Source: Mycolicibacterium sp. MU0053 (GTDB taxonomy: Bacteria > Actinomycetota > Actinomycetes > Mycobacteriales > Mycobacteriaceae). Taken from it: a stretch of 64,000 nucleotides of DNA. The notes under the pieces are model-generated. The model did not search any database, was not told where the DNA came from, and saw only the letters and a list, made by a program, of their open reading frames with translations. This document shows positions 54,334 to 62,769 of the stretch, one piece after another (within the stretch, counting starts at the first letter, position 1; each line of letters begins with the position of its first letter). The position numbers and the translations under genes were made by a program. The stretch spans positions 1,054,001 through 1,118,000 of the forward strand of contig NZ_OY726397.1 of assembly GCF_963378095.1 (NCBI RefSeq), read 5' to 3'.

Positions 54334-54490
54334 CCCAGGCGCGTCGCGGCGGCCCCCGGCGGCGTGCGTCGCGTGGTCAGAGACGGTCCCGCGACGCTCC
54401 GAGACGGGGTATTTGAGCTGGTCACGGACGTGTGGACGGGGCGACTAGACCTATGTCACACAACCCGGATCGGGATATGCAAGGATTCAG

Positions 54491-54508
54491 CTACCTACCG
54501 GTGGGTAG
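54491..54508. promoter_or_regulatory. Palindromic operator candidate upstream of the mce operon
   Basis: CTACCTACC (54491-54499) followed by GGTGGGTAG (54500-54508) is an 18-bp dyad with a single mismatch and an ACCGGT-containing centre, resembling TetR-family sites. It lies 108 nt before the first mce-operon start. No KstR-type box is present in the 295-nt gap 54321-54615, and nothing else is recognised there. Confidence 0.45.
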
Positions 54509-54615
54509 GGTCCGGGAGGTCTGTTGAAAGCGGCCATCCACCGCGAGGCGGTGGTGTACCTTTTCGGCAGTCCTGTGTCTTCAGTCACAGTGGTCACGCA
54601 GGAAGCAGGTGTCGC

Positions 54616-54708
54616 ATGTCGGGAGGTGATCTGCCGCTTATGCAGCAAATGATCCCGCCCAGCTTGGATCCCCACGGACCAGCGCCTATCCCGGGGGAGG
54701 ACCTGTAA
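54616..54708 (+). CDS. Small ORF coupled to yrbEA
   Basis: A 30-codon ORF starting MSGGDLPLMQQMIPPSLDPH and ending EDL. AGGAAGCAGG stands upstream of its ATG, and its TAA overlaps the yrbEA ATG as TAATG. This arrangement suggests translation and coupling into the mce operon. It has no transmembrane segment. It could be a leader peptide, a small subunit, or just a translated leader. Confidence 0.45.
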   Translation: MSGGDLPLMQQMIPPSLDPHGPAPIPGEDL

Positions 54709-55478
54709 TGGCCACCGCCACCGCAGCGTTCGCGAAGCCCGTTCGGTCGATCGGCGGCTTCTTCGCGATGACCCTCGATACCTTCGTCGCGATGTTCAGG
54801 CCGCCGTTCGCGTGGCGCGAGTTCGTGCTGCAGGCGTGGTTCGTGGCGCGGGTCTCGATTGTTCCGACGCTGATGCTCGCGATCCCCTTCACGGTGCTGT
54901 TGGTCTTCACCTTCAACATCCTGTTGGTGGAGTTCGGCGCGGCCGACTTCTCCGGAACCGGCGCCGCCATCGGAACTGTCACCCAGATCGGCCCGATTGT
55001 CACCGTGCTCGTCGTGGCCGGGGCCGGCGCCACCGCAATGTGCGCCGATCTCGGCGCGCGCACCATCCGCGAGGAACTCGACGCGCTGCGCGTGATGGGC
55101 ATCAACCCGATCCAGGCCCTCGTCGTACCGCGGGTACTGGCCGCCACCCTGGTCGCCCTGATGCTGGCGGCGTCGGTGGTCGTGGTCGGCATCGCCGGCG
55201 GCTTCCTGTTCTCGGTCTTCCTCCAGCACGTCACACCCGGCGCCTTCGTCGCCGGCCTCACGCTGATCACCGGACCCACCGACGTGGTGATCTGCCTCGT
55301 CAAGGCGACCCTGTTCGGCCTGTCGGCCGGTCTGATCGCTTGCTACAAGGGCATTTCGGTCGGTGGCGGCCCGGCCGGCGTCGGCAACGCCGTCAACGAG
55401 ACCGTGGTCTTCACGTTCATCGCGCTGAACGTGATCAACCTGCTGGTGACCGCGGTCGGTGTGCAGGTGACGACATGA
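54708..55478 (+). CDS. yrbEA: YrbEA, MlaE-type permease of the Mce transporter
   Basis: A 256-residue MlaE/YrbE permease with five or six hydrophobic helices. The conserved EELDALRVMGINPIQALVVPRVLA cytoplasmic coupling helix (about 122-145) contacts the ATPase. In Mce systems two YrbE proteins form the inner-membrane core and work with an Mkl-type ATPase encoded elsewhere. GGGGGAGGA lies just upstream of the ATG. It overlaps yrbEB by ATGA. The family imports lipids, with the exact cargo set by operon type. Confidence 0.93.
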   Translation: MATATAAFAKPVRSIGGFFAMTLDTFVAMFRPPFAWREFVLQAWFVARVSIVPTLMLAIPFTVLLVFTFNILLVEFGAADFSGTGAAIGTVTQIGPIVTVLVVAGAGATAMCADLGARTIREELDALRVMGINPIQALVVPRVLAATLVALMLAASVVVVGIAGGFLFSVFLQHVTPGAFVAGLTLITGPTDVVICLVKATLFGLSAGLIACYKGISVGGGPAGVGNAVNETVVFTFIALNVINLLVTAVGVQVTT

Positions 55479-56323
55479 CCGCCGCACCGAATACCGCCGT
55501 CCGGCTGCGCCGCACCCTGGGCGAGTGGTCCCAGGGCTGGAACCGCATCGGCCGGCAGACCAAGTTCTACGGCTACACGCTCAAGGGCGTCTGGGATGCC
55601 GTCGTCTACTACAAGGGCGAGGTGTTCCGGCTCATCGCCGCGATGGGGCTCGGCGCGGGGGCGCTGGCGGTCATCGGCGGCACCATCGCGATCGTCGGGT
55701 TCCTGACGCTGACCACCGGCGCGCTGGTCGCCGTCCAGGGCTACAGCCAGTTCGCGTCCATCGGCGTCGAGGCCCTCACCGGTTTCGCCTCCGCGTTCTT
55801 CAACGTCCGGTTGATCGCGCCGCTGACGGCCGGGGTCGGCATGGCCGCGACCATCGGCGCCGGGGCCACCGCGCAACTCGGCGCGATGCGCATCAACGAG
55901 GAGATCGACGCCCTGGAGGTGATGGGCATCCGCACCATCGCCTACCTGGCGTCCTCGCGGGTGATCGCCGGCGTGATCGTGGTGATCCCGCTGTACTGCG
56001 TCGCGGTGTTGATGTCGTTCTTCGCGGCCCGGGTCGGCACCACCATGTTCTACGGGCAGGCCACGGGCGTGTACGACCACTACTTCCGGACCTTCCTCAA
56101 CCCGGTCGACCTGATCTGGTCGTTCCTGCAGGCTGTGGCGATGGCGCTGGTGATCATGCTGGTGCACACCTACTACGGCTTCACCGCTTCCGGCGGCCCC
56201 GCGGGCGTCGGGGAGGCGGTGGGCCGCGCGGTGCGCACCTCGCTGATCGTCGCAGCGTTGGTGACCGTGATGATCTCACTGGCCGTTTACGGTCAGTCCG
56301 GCAACTTCAACCTCTCCGGGTAA
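55475..56323 (+). CDS. yrbEB: YrbEB, second MlaE-type permease of the Mce transporter
   Basis: A 282-residue permease. The N-terminal amphipathic region (WNRIGRQTKFYGYTLKGVWDAVVYYKGEVFRLIA) is typical of YrbEB. The coupling helix is INEEIDALEVMGIRTIAYLASSRVIAG (about 140-165); five or six hydrophobic helices are seen. The ATG overlaps the yrbEA stop. Pairs with YrbEA in the membrane. Confidence 0.93.
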   Translation: MTAAPNTAVRLRRTLGEWSQGWNRIGRQTKFYGYTLKGVWDAVVYYKGEVFRLIAAMGLGAGALAVIGGTIAIVGFLTLTTGALVAVQGYSQFASIGVEALTGFASAFFNVRLIAPLTAGVGMAATIGAGATAQLGAMRINEEIDALEVMGIRTIAYLASSRVIAGVIVVIPLYCVAVLMSFFAARVGTTMFYGQATGVYDHYFRTFLNPVDLIWSFLQAVAMALVIMLVHTYYGFTASGGPAGVGEAVGRAVRTSLIVAALVTVMISLAVYGQSGNFNLSG

Positions 56324-56337
56324 GCGGGCGCGGAAAT

Positions 56338-57816
56338 ATGGAACACGACGACCACACTGGCCTCCGCCCCGCATGGTGGACGCTGATCCTCATCATCTTC
56401 CTGGCGGCGCTGGTGTGGATCACCGCGGCGCTGTTCACCGGTTCGTTGAAGAAGTACGTCGATGTCACGCTGACCTCGGACCGGTCCGGGTTGGTGATGG
56501 AGTCCGGCGCCAAGGTCAAGCTGCGCGGCGTTCAGGTGGGCCGGGTCAGCACCATCCACGGCGGCACCACCGGACCGGACGCGGTGTCCCTGCGGCTGGA
56601 GATCAATCCCGATCAGGTCCAGCACATCCCGGCCAACGTGGGCGCGCAGATCCGCGCCACCACTGTCTTCGGCGCCAAGTTCGTCGATCTGCTGTACCCG
56701 GAGAACCCCAGCGAGCAGCGCCTCGCCGACGGGCAGGTCCTGCGGTCGCAGAACGTCAGCACCGAGGTCAACACGGTGTTCGAGAACCTCGTCGGGGTCC
56801 TCGATCAGGTCGACACCTCCAAGCTCAACGCCACCCTGTCGGCGTTGGCCGACGGTGTCCGCGGCCAGGGTGAACGGATCGGGCAGGCCACCACCGACGC
56901 CAATCAGGTTCTGCTGGCGCTGAATCCGCGCGCCGACACCATCCGCGCCGACTGGCAGTCGCTCCAGGGCTTCAGCGACACCTACAGCGCCGCAGCGAAC
57001 AACATCGTCACCGTCCTCGACGCGGCCAGCACCACCAGCGTCACCGTCACCAACAACGCCAAGCAGTTGGACGCGTTGTTGCTCAACGTCATTGGCCTCT
57101 CCAACAGCGGTATCCAGTTGCTGGCGCCGAATCAGGCGAACCTGATCAACGCGATCAACGTGCTCGAACCCACCACCAACCTGCTGCACAAGTACAACCC
57201 CCAGTACACCTGCATGCTGGTCGGCGCGCACTGGCTGCTGGACAACGGCGGGTACGACGCGACCGGCGGCAACGGCAAGTCGTTCGTCGTCGACGGCGGC
57301 GCGCTGGCCGGCGACGACATCTACCGCTACCCCGACCACCTGCCGATCATCGGCGCCAAGGGCGGCCCGGGCGGAAAGCCCGGCTGTGGTTCACTGCCGG
57401 TCGTCGACGAGAACTGGCCGGTTCGCGCCCTGGTGACCAACACCGGTTGGGGCACCGGAGTCGACATCCGGCCCAACCCGGGCATCGGGTTCCCGGCCTG
57501 GGCCAACTACTTCCCGGTCACGCGCGGTATTCCGCAGCCGCCGAGTGTGCGCAACCTGTTCGGTGGGCCCGCACCGGGGCCGAACGTGGGCAACCCGCCG
57601 AAGGTCATCCCCGAACCGGGCGACTATCCCTATGGCGCTCAGATGTACGCACCCGACGGCACTCCGCTGTGGAACAATCTGCCCCCGGCGCCGCCGCCGG
57701 GCGCACCCCGGGACCCGGGTCCCACTCCGGGAACGGAGCCGTTCGTGGTGCCGTTCCCCGGCCAGGTGCCCTTCCCGAACCCGCCACCACCGGTCCCGGC
57801 GGCCCCATCGCCGTAG
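56338..57816 (+). CDS. mceA: MceA, MCE-domain protein
   Basis: A 492-residue Mce protein. One N-terminal transmembrane helix (about 14-35) is followed by the MlaD-type MCE domain (VDVTLTSDRSGLVMESGAKVKLRGVQVGRVSTI, about 42-125) and the helical Mce region to about 300. The C-terminus has two cysteines (TCMLVG, KPGCGS), then 70 residues of Pro/Gly-rich sequence. It forms part of the hexameric lipid channel spanning the periplasm. It begins 14 nt after yrbEB. Confidence 0.92.
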   Translation: MEHDDHTGLRPAWWTLILIIFLAALVWITAALFTGSLKKYVDVTLTSDRSGLVMESGAKVKLRGVQVGRVSTIHGGTTGPDAVSLRLEINPDQVQHIPANVGAQIRATTVFGAKFVDLLYPENPSEQRLADGQVLRSQNVSTEVNTVFENLVGVLDQVDTSKLNATLSALADGVRGQGERIGQATTDANQVLLALNPRADTIRADWQSLQGFSDTYSAAANNIVTVLDAASTTSVTVTNNAKQLDALLLNVIGLSNSGIQLLAPNQANLINAINVLEPTTNLLHKYNPQYTCMLVGAHWLLDNGGYDATGGNGKSFVVDGGALAGDDIYRYPDHLPIIGAKGGPGGKPGCGSLPVVDENWPVRALVTNTGWGTGVDIRPNPGIGFPAWANYFPVTRGIPQPPSVRNLFGGPAPGPNVGNPPKVIPEPGDYPYGAQMYAPDGTPLWNNLPPAPPPGAPRDPGPTPGTEPFVVPFPGQVPFPNPPPPVPAAPSP

Positions 57817-57867
57817 ACCCACCGACGAAAATCCTGACCTGACAACCCGTATCGAGAGGTAACCGCA

Positions 57868-58896
57868 ATGCGAGGCAACCTGGGCGCCGCCGCCTGGCGT
57901 CTGGCCGTGTTCATCGCGGTCTGCCTGTTGGGGATGTTTACGCTGTTCGCGGTGTTCGCCGAACTGCGGTTCGAGAAGGCCAGCGACTATCGGGCGCATT
58001 TCACCAATGTCACCGGTCTGGAGAACGACGACTTCGTCCGCATCGCGGGCGTGGAGGTCGGCAAGGTCAAGGGCATCAACGTCAACGACGACGGCACTGT
58101 GACAGTCGATTTCACGGCCGACGAGTCGGTGGTGCTGACCGAGGGCAGCCGCGCGGTGATCCGGTACGACGACCTCATCGGCGGCCGGTACCTGTCCCTG
58201 GTGGAGGGTGTCGGCGGTACCAAACGGATCAACCCGGGCGAGACCATCCCGTTGGCCCAGACCGAACCGGCGCTGGACCTCGATGCGCTGATCGGTGGCT
58301 TCCGGCCGCTGTTCCGGGCGTTGGAGCCCGAACAGATCAATGCGTTGTCGGGGCAGCTGATCAGCGCGCTGCAGGGACAGGGTGCGACCATCGGCTCGTT
58401 CCTGTCGCAGACCGCGGCCCTGACCAATACGTTGGCCGACCGCGATGAGCTCATCGGCGAGGTGATCGTCAACCTCAACACGGTCCTGGGATCTCTGGCG
58501 GGACAAAGCGATCAGTTCGCCAAGGGTGTCGAGGCCATCTCGGACCTGGTCGAGACCCTCGGGGAACGCAAGCAGGAGATCGCCAACGGCGTGGCCTACA
58601 CCAGCGAGGCGGCCGGCACGGTTGCGGACCTGTTGTCGGCGGCCCGTCCGCCCCTGCAACAAGTGATCACCGAGACCGACCGGGCGGCGGGATTGGTGCT
58701 GGCCGACCACGACTACTTCGACAACCTGCTCAATACGCTGCCGGACTCGTATCAGGTGCTCAACCGACAAGGCATCTATGGCGACTTCTTCAGCTTTTAC
58801 CTCTGTGATATCTCGTTGAAGCTCAACGGCAAGGGCGGTCAGCCGGTGTATGTGAAGGTGGCGGGCCAGGACAGTGGGAGGTGTGCGCCCCGATGA
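57868..58896 (+). CDS. mceB: MceB, MCE-domain protein
   Basis: A 342-residue protein. N-terminal helix RLAVFIAVCLLGMFTLFAVFA, MCE domain FTNVTGLENDDFVRIAGVEVGKVKGI (about 48-75 onward), then a long helical region with heptad-like SQTAALTNTLADRDELIGEVIVNLN. It ends with a short cysteine-containing FYLCDISLKLNG segment typical of MceB. It starts 51 nt after mceA with GAGAGG upstream and overlaps mceC by ATGA. Confidence 0.92.
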   Translation: MRGNLGAAAWRLAVFIAVCLLGMFTLFAVFAELRFEKASDYRAHFTNVTGLENDDFVRIAGVEVGKVKGINVNDDGTVTVDFTADESVVLTEGSRAVIRYDDLIGGRYLSLVEGVGGTKRINPGETIPLAQTEPALDLDALIGGFRPLFRALEPEQINALSGQLISALQGQGATIGSFLSQTAALTNTLADRDELIGEVIVNLNTVLGSLAGQSDQFAKGVEAISDLVETLGERKQEIANGVAYTSEAAGTVADLLSAARPPLQQVITETDRAAGLVLADHDYFDNLLNTLPDSYQVLNRQGIYGDFFSFYLCDISLKLNGKGGQPVYVKVAGQDSGRCAPR

Positions 58897-60308
58897 AGTC
58901 TTTCGCAGAGCGCAATCCCTACATCATCGGTCTGGTCGGCATCCTCGGAACGGTGGCGCTGATGCTGGCGGCGCTGAACTATCAGAACCTGCCGGGGTTC
59001 AGCCAGGGCAAGAGTTACAGCGCCTTCTTCGAAGACGCCGGTGGGCTGTATGACGGTGCCGCCGTCCAGGTTTCGGGCTTCGAGTCCGGTCGAGTGACCG
59101 GCATCTCGCTCGACGACCAGCGGGTGCTCGTCAAGTTCAAGGTGAACAAGGGCATTCGTCTCGGCGACCGTGCCGAGGCGGCCATCAAGACCAAGACCGT
59201 GCTGGGCACCAAGTACCTCGAGGTCACCCCGCGCGGCGAGGGCCAGTTGGGCGACACCATCCCGCTGGATCGCACCACCTCGCCGTATCAGCTGCCGGAT
59301 GCGCTGGGTGATCTGACGATGACCATCAGCGGCCTGAACACCGATCAGCTCTCCGATTCGCTGCGGGTGCTGTCCGACACGTTCTCCGAGACGCCGCCGG
59401 ACCTGAAGATCGCCGTCGAGGGCGTGGCGCGGTTCTCCGACGTCCTCAACGAGAAGGACGCGCAGCTGCGTGAGCTGTTGGCCAACGCGAACAAGTCCAC
59501 CGGGATACTGGCCGAGCGCAGTGACCAGGTTGTCAGCCTGGTCAACGACACCAACGCCCTGATGGCCGAATTGCAGAGCCAGAGCGCGGCGCTGGACCAG
59601 ATCTCCGGCAACATCTCCACCCTGAGCCGCCAACTGCGCGGCTTCATCGCCGAGAACCGCGAGACCATGCAGCCGGCCCTGGAGAAGCTCAACGGTGTGC
59701 TCGCCACGATCGACAACCGCAAGGACCGGGTCAAGAAGTCCATCAACATGTTGTCGACCTACGCGATGTCCCTCGGTGAGACCGTGGCCTCGGGACCGTT
59801 CTTCAAGTCCTACATCGCCAACCTGCTGCCGGGTCAGTTCGTGCAGCCGTTCATCGACGCTGCGTTCTCCGATCTGGGTCTCGATCCGAACGTGATGCTG
59901 CCGTCGGAGCTCACGGATCCGCAGGTCGGCCAGCCGGGAACCCCGGCGCTGCCGATGCCGTACCCGCGCACCGGTCAGGGCGGCGACCCGCGCCTGAACC
60001 TGCCGGACGCGATCACCGGCAACCCGGGCAATCAGGCTTGTGGGCCGCCCGGCATCCCGCTGTCCGGCACCAACTGCTACCCGTACCGGGATCCCGGACC
60101 CGCGCCGGCGCCGGGCGGACCGCCGCCGGGACCGCCCGCGGAGGCCCCGGCAGGGGTTGCCTCGACGCCGCAGCCGGTGCCGTCGCCGTTCCTGCAGCCG
60201 GGACCGGGTCAGACGCCGCCGGTGACCCAGGCCGTCGTGCCGGCACCCGCTCCGGAACCGCAGGGCCCCCGACCGGGCCCCGCCGCTGAAGGGGAGGCCG
60301 GCCAGTGA
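58893..60308 (+). CDS. mceC: MceC, MCE-domain protein
   Basis: A 471-residue protein. N-terminal helix NPYIIGLVGILGTVALMLAAL, MCE domain SAFFEDAGGLYDGAAVQVSGFESGRVTGI, a helical region to about 290, then a Pro-rich tail of about 120 residues (PGPAPAPGGPPPGPP). Two cysteines (NQACGPP, GTNCYPY) precede the tail. The ATG at 58893 overlaps the mceB stop; a GTG 12 nt upstream is less likely. It overlaps mceD by GTGA. Confidence 0.92.
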   Translation: MKSFAERNPYIIGLVGILGTVALMLAALNYQNLPGFSQGKSYSAFFEDAGGLYDGAAVQVSGFESGRVTGISLDDQRVLVKFKVNKGIRLGDRAEAAIKTKTVLGTKYLEVTPRGEGQLGDTIPLDRTTSPYQLPDALGDLTMTISGLNTDQLSDSLRVLSDTFSETPPDLKIAVEGVARFSDVLNEKDAQLRELLANANKSTGILAERSDQVVSLVNDTNALMAELQSQSAALDQISGNISTLSRQLRGFIAENRETMQPALEKLNGVLATIDNRKDRVKKSINMLSTYAMSLGETVASGPFFKSYIANLLPGQFVQPFIDAAFSDLGLDPNVMLPSELTDPQVGQPGTPALPMPYPRTGQGGDPRLNLPDAITGNPGNQACGPPGIPLSGTNCYPYRDPGPAPAPGGPPPGPPAEAPAGVASTPQPVPSPFLQPGPGQTPPVTQAVVPAPAPEPQGPRPGPAAEGEAGQ

Positions 60309-61627
60309 AGCTGACCCGTAACGCGACAATCGGTGTGGCCGTGGTGCTGGTGTTGACGCTGATCGGCGGCGCAGCGCTGCTGCTGCGCTCCGGCGGTCCG
60401 CTGCACCGCACCAACGTCGTGGCCTATTTCGACAACAGCAACGGCATCTTCGTCGGCGACGACGTGCGCATCCTTGGTGTGAACGTCGGCCGGATCGACA
60501 AGATCGAACCCGAGTACAACCGGGTCAAGATCTCGTTCTGGTACGACAGCGCGCACAAGGTCCCCGAAGACGCCATGGCGGCCATCCTGTCGCCGGCGCT
60601 GGTGACCGGACGCGCCATCCAGCTCACCCCGTCGTACTCCGGCGGACCGGTGCTGCCCAACAACGCTGTGATCGGGCAGGACCGCACCGCAGTTCCGGTG
60701 GAGTGGGCCGACTTCCGGGAGCAACTCAACCGGCTGGCCGAGAACCTCGAGCCCACCGAACCCGGCGGCGTCAGCACGCTGGGCGCGCTGGTGAACACGA
60801 CCGCGGACAACCTGCGCGGTCAGGGTGCGAGCATCCGCGACACGGTGGTCAAGCTGTCGCAGGCGTTTTCGGCGCTCGGCGACCACAGCACCGACATTTT
60901 CAGCACCGTCAAGAATCTGTCGATCCTGGTGTCGGCGCTCCAGGACAGCACCGACGTGATGCGTCAGCTCAACCAGAACCTGGCGAACGTCACCGGCCTG
61001 CTCGCCGATGATCCCGGCGAAGTCGCCGCGGCCATCAGCGATCTCAACGCCGCGCTGGGCGATGTCCAGTCCTTCGTCGCCGACAACCGGGAGACGTTGG
61101 GCACCACGTCGGAGAAACTCGGTGCGGTCACCCAGACGCTGCACGACAGCCTCGACGACATCAAGCAGTTGCTCCACGTCGCGCCGAACACGCTGCAGAA
61201 CTACGTGAACATCTATCAGCCGGCCCAGGGCGCGGCGACCAGCGCGTTGGCGATCTCGAACTTCCAGAACCCGGTCTCGTTCCTGTGCGGCGCAATTCAG
61301 GCGGCCTCCCGCCTGGGCGCCGAGCAGTCGGCGAAGCTGTGCACGCAGTATCTGGCGCCGATCGTCAAGAACCGGCAGTACAACTTCCTGCCCATCGGGC
61401 AGAACTTGTTCGTCGGCACGCAGGCCCGCCCGAACGAGGTGACCTTCAGCGAGGAGTGGCTGCGGCCGGATTACATCCCGCCGCCAGGGTCCGTCCCGCC
61501 GCCGGCTCCCGCCGATCCGGCCGCACCGCCGGCCGCGGGCCCGCCGTTGGCGGCCGAGCAGATGGTCGCGACCAACCCCGCCGACGGCTTGCCCGGCATG
61601 ATGGTCCACTCCGGAGGTGGGCAATGA
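60305..61627 (+). CDS. mceD: MceD, MCE-domain protein
   Basis: A 440-residue protein. N-terminal helix ATIGVAVVLVLTLIGGAALLL, MCE domain VAYFDNSNGIFVGDDVRILGVNVGRIDKI, helical region with repeated QDSTDVMRQLNQNLANVTGLL-type segments, and a C-terminal Pro/Ala-rich tail (PPPGSVPPPAPADPAAPP). Start GTG at 60305 overlaps the mceC stop; the stop overlaps mceE. Confidence 0.92.
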   Translation: MKLTRNATIGVAVVLVLTLIGGAALLLRSGGPLHRTNVVAYFDNSNGIFVGDDVRILGVNVGRIDKIEPEYNRVKISFWYDSAHKVPEDAMAAILSPALVTGRAIQLTPSYSGGPVLPNNAVIGQDRTAVPVEWADFREQLNRLAENLEPTEPGGVSTLGALVNTTADNLRGQGASIRDTVVKLSQAFSALGDHSTDIFSTVKNLSILVSALQDSTDVMRQLNQNLANVTGLLADDPGEVAAAISDLNAALGDVQSFVADNRETLGTTSEKLGAVTQTLHDSLDDIKQLLHVAPNTLQNYVNIYQPAQGAATSALAISNFQNPVSFLCGAIQAASRLGAEQSAKLCTQYLAPIVKNRQYNFLPIGQNLFVGTQARPNEVTFSEEWLRPDYIPPPGSVPPPAPADPAAPPAAGPPLAAEQMVATNPADGLPGMMVHSGGGQ

Positions 61628-62769
61628 CGCGAGTAGCGCAGATCAAGCGGGCCGCCGGGGCCGCGATGCTGGGCGCGCTGGCGACCGCGCTGACCGCGTG
61701 CAGCGGTTGGACCGGGCTGAACTCGCTGCCGCTGCCGGGCACCGAGGGGCACGGTCCGGACGCGTTCACGATTCAGGTCCAGATGCCCGACGTGGACAAC
61801 ATCGAGCAGAACTCGCGGGTGCGGGTCGGCGACGTCACCGTCGGCAACGTGACCAAGATCGAGCGCCAGGACTGGCATGCGTTGGTCACCATGAACCTCA
61901 ACGGCAATGTCGACCTGCCGGCCAACGCGCGGGCCACCATCGGTCAGACCAGCCTGTTGGGGTCGCTGCACATCGAGTTGGCCCCGCCCGTCGACGTCGA
62001 GCCCGAAGGCCGGCTGCAGCAGGGTTCGCTGATCCCGCTGTCCTCGTCCGGCGCCTATCCCACCACCGAGCAGACGTTGGCGGCGGTGTCGCTGTTGCTC
62101 AATGGCGGTGGCGTGGGCCGGATCCAGGACATCACCACGGCCTTCGCGACGGCGTTCGACGGCCGGGAAGCCGACCTGCGCAGCCTGATCGAACAGCTCG
62201 ACCTGTTCATCGCCTACAACAACGATCAAAAAGAAGACATCATCGCGGCCACCGAGAGCTTGAACAGCTTGGTGGGCCAGTTCGCCGACCAGAAGCCGGT
62301 GGTGGACAAGGCGCTCGAGACCGTTCCGGATGCGCTCGACGTCCTCAAGGAGCAGCGCACGGCCCTGGCTGATGCGTTGACGAAATTCGGCCAGTTCAGC
62401 GCGCTGACCGCCGATACCGTCAACCAGACCAAGGAGTCCCTGGTCCAGGAACTGCGCGATCTCGGTCCGGTGTTGAAGTCGCTGGCCGATGCGGGACCGT
62501 CGATGACGCGGGCGCTCAGTTTCTACCCGACCTTCCCGTGGCCCAAGGAAACGCTGGACAACTGGATGCGCGGCGACTACGGCAACCTCAGCCTGGTCTT
62601 CGACCTCACGCTGAGCCGCATCGACACCGGTTTCTTCACCGGAACCCGGTGGGAAGGTGATCTGACCGAGCTGGAATTGCAGTGGGGCCGGACCATCGGT
62701 CAGCTGCCGAGCCCGTACACGGCCGGCAACCCGCTGATCATGCCGTACCGCTGGGATCAGGGGCGCTAA
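61624..62769 (+). CDS. mceE: MceE (LprK-type) lipoprotein
   Basis: A 381-residue Mce lipoprotein. The signal ends in a lipobox ATALTAC with lipidated Cys26, which distinguishes MceE from the helix-anchored A-D and F proteins. MCE domain VQMPDVDNIEQNSRVRVGDVTVGNVTKI follows, then a helical region and a conserved end (PWPKETLDNWMRGDYGNLSLVFDL). It overlaps mceD by ATGA and mceF by TAATG. Confidence 0.92.
   Translation: MTRVAQIKRAAGAAMLGALATALTACSGWTGLNSLPLPGTEGHGPDAFTIQVQMPDVDNIEQNSRVRVGDVTVGNVTKIERQDWHALVTMNLNGNVDLPANARATIGQTSLLGSLHIELAPPVDVEPEGRLQQGSLIPLSSSGAYPTTEQTLAAVSLLLNGGGVGRIQDITTAFATAFDGREADLRSLIEQLDLFIAYNNDQKEDIIAATESLNSLVGQFADQKPVVDKALETVPDALDVLKEQRTALADALTKFGQFSALTADTVNQTKESLVQELRDLGPVLKSLADAGPSMTRALSFYPTFPWPKETLDNWMRGDYGNLSLVFDLTLSRIDTGFFTGTRWEGDLTELELQWGRTIGQLPSPYTAGNPLIMPYRWDQGR

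Noticed and set aside
54166..54708. A 180-codon open frame ending at the yrbEA start.
   Set aside because: Most of it overlaps the alpha/beta hydrolase on the other strand and lacks coding character. Only the last 30 codons, with their own ribosome site, are kept as a possible small ORF.
62569..62577. RGD tripeptide in MceE as an integrin-binding motif.
   Set aside because: A single tripeptide in a conserved GDYGNLSLVFDL segment is expected by chance and has no supporting context.
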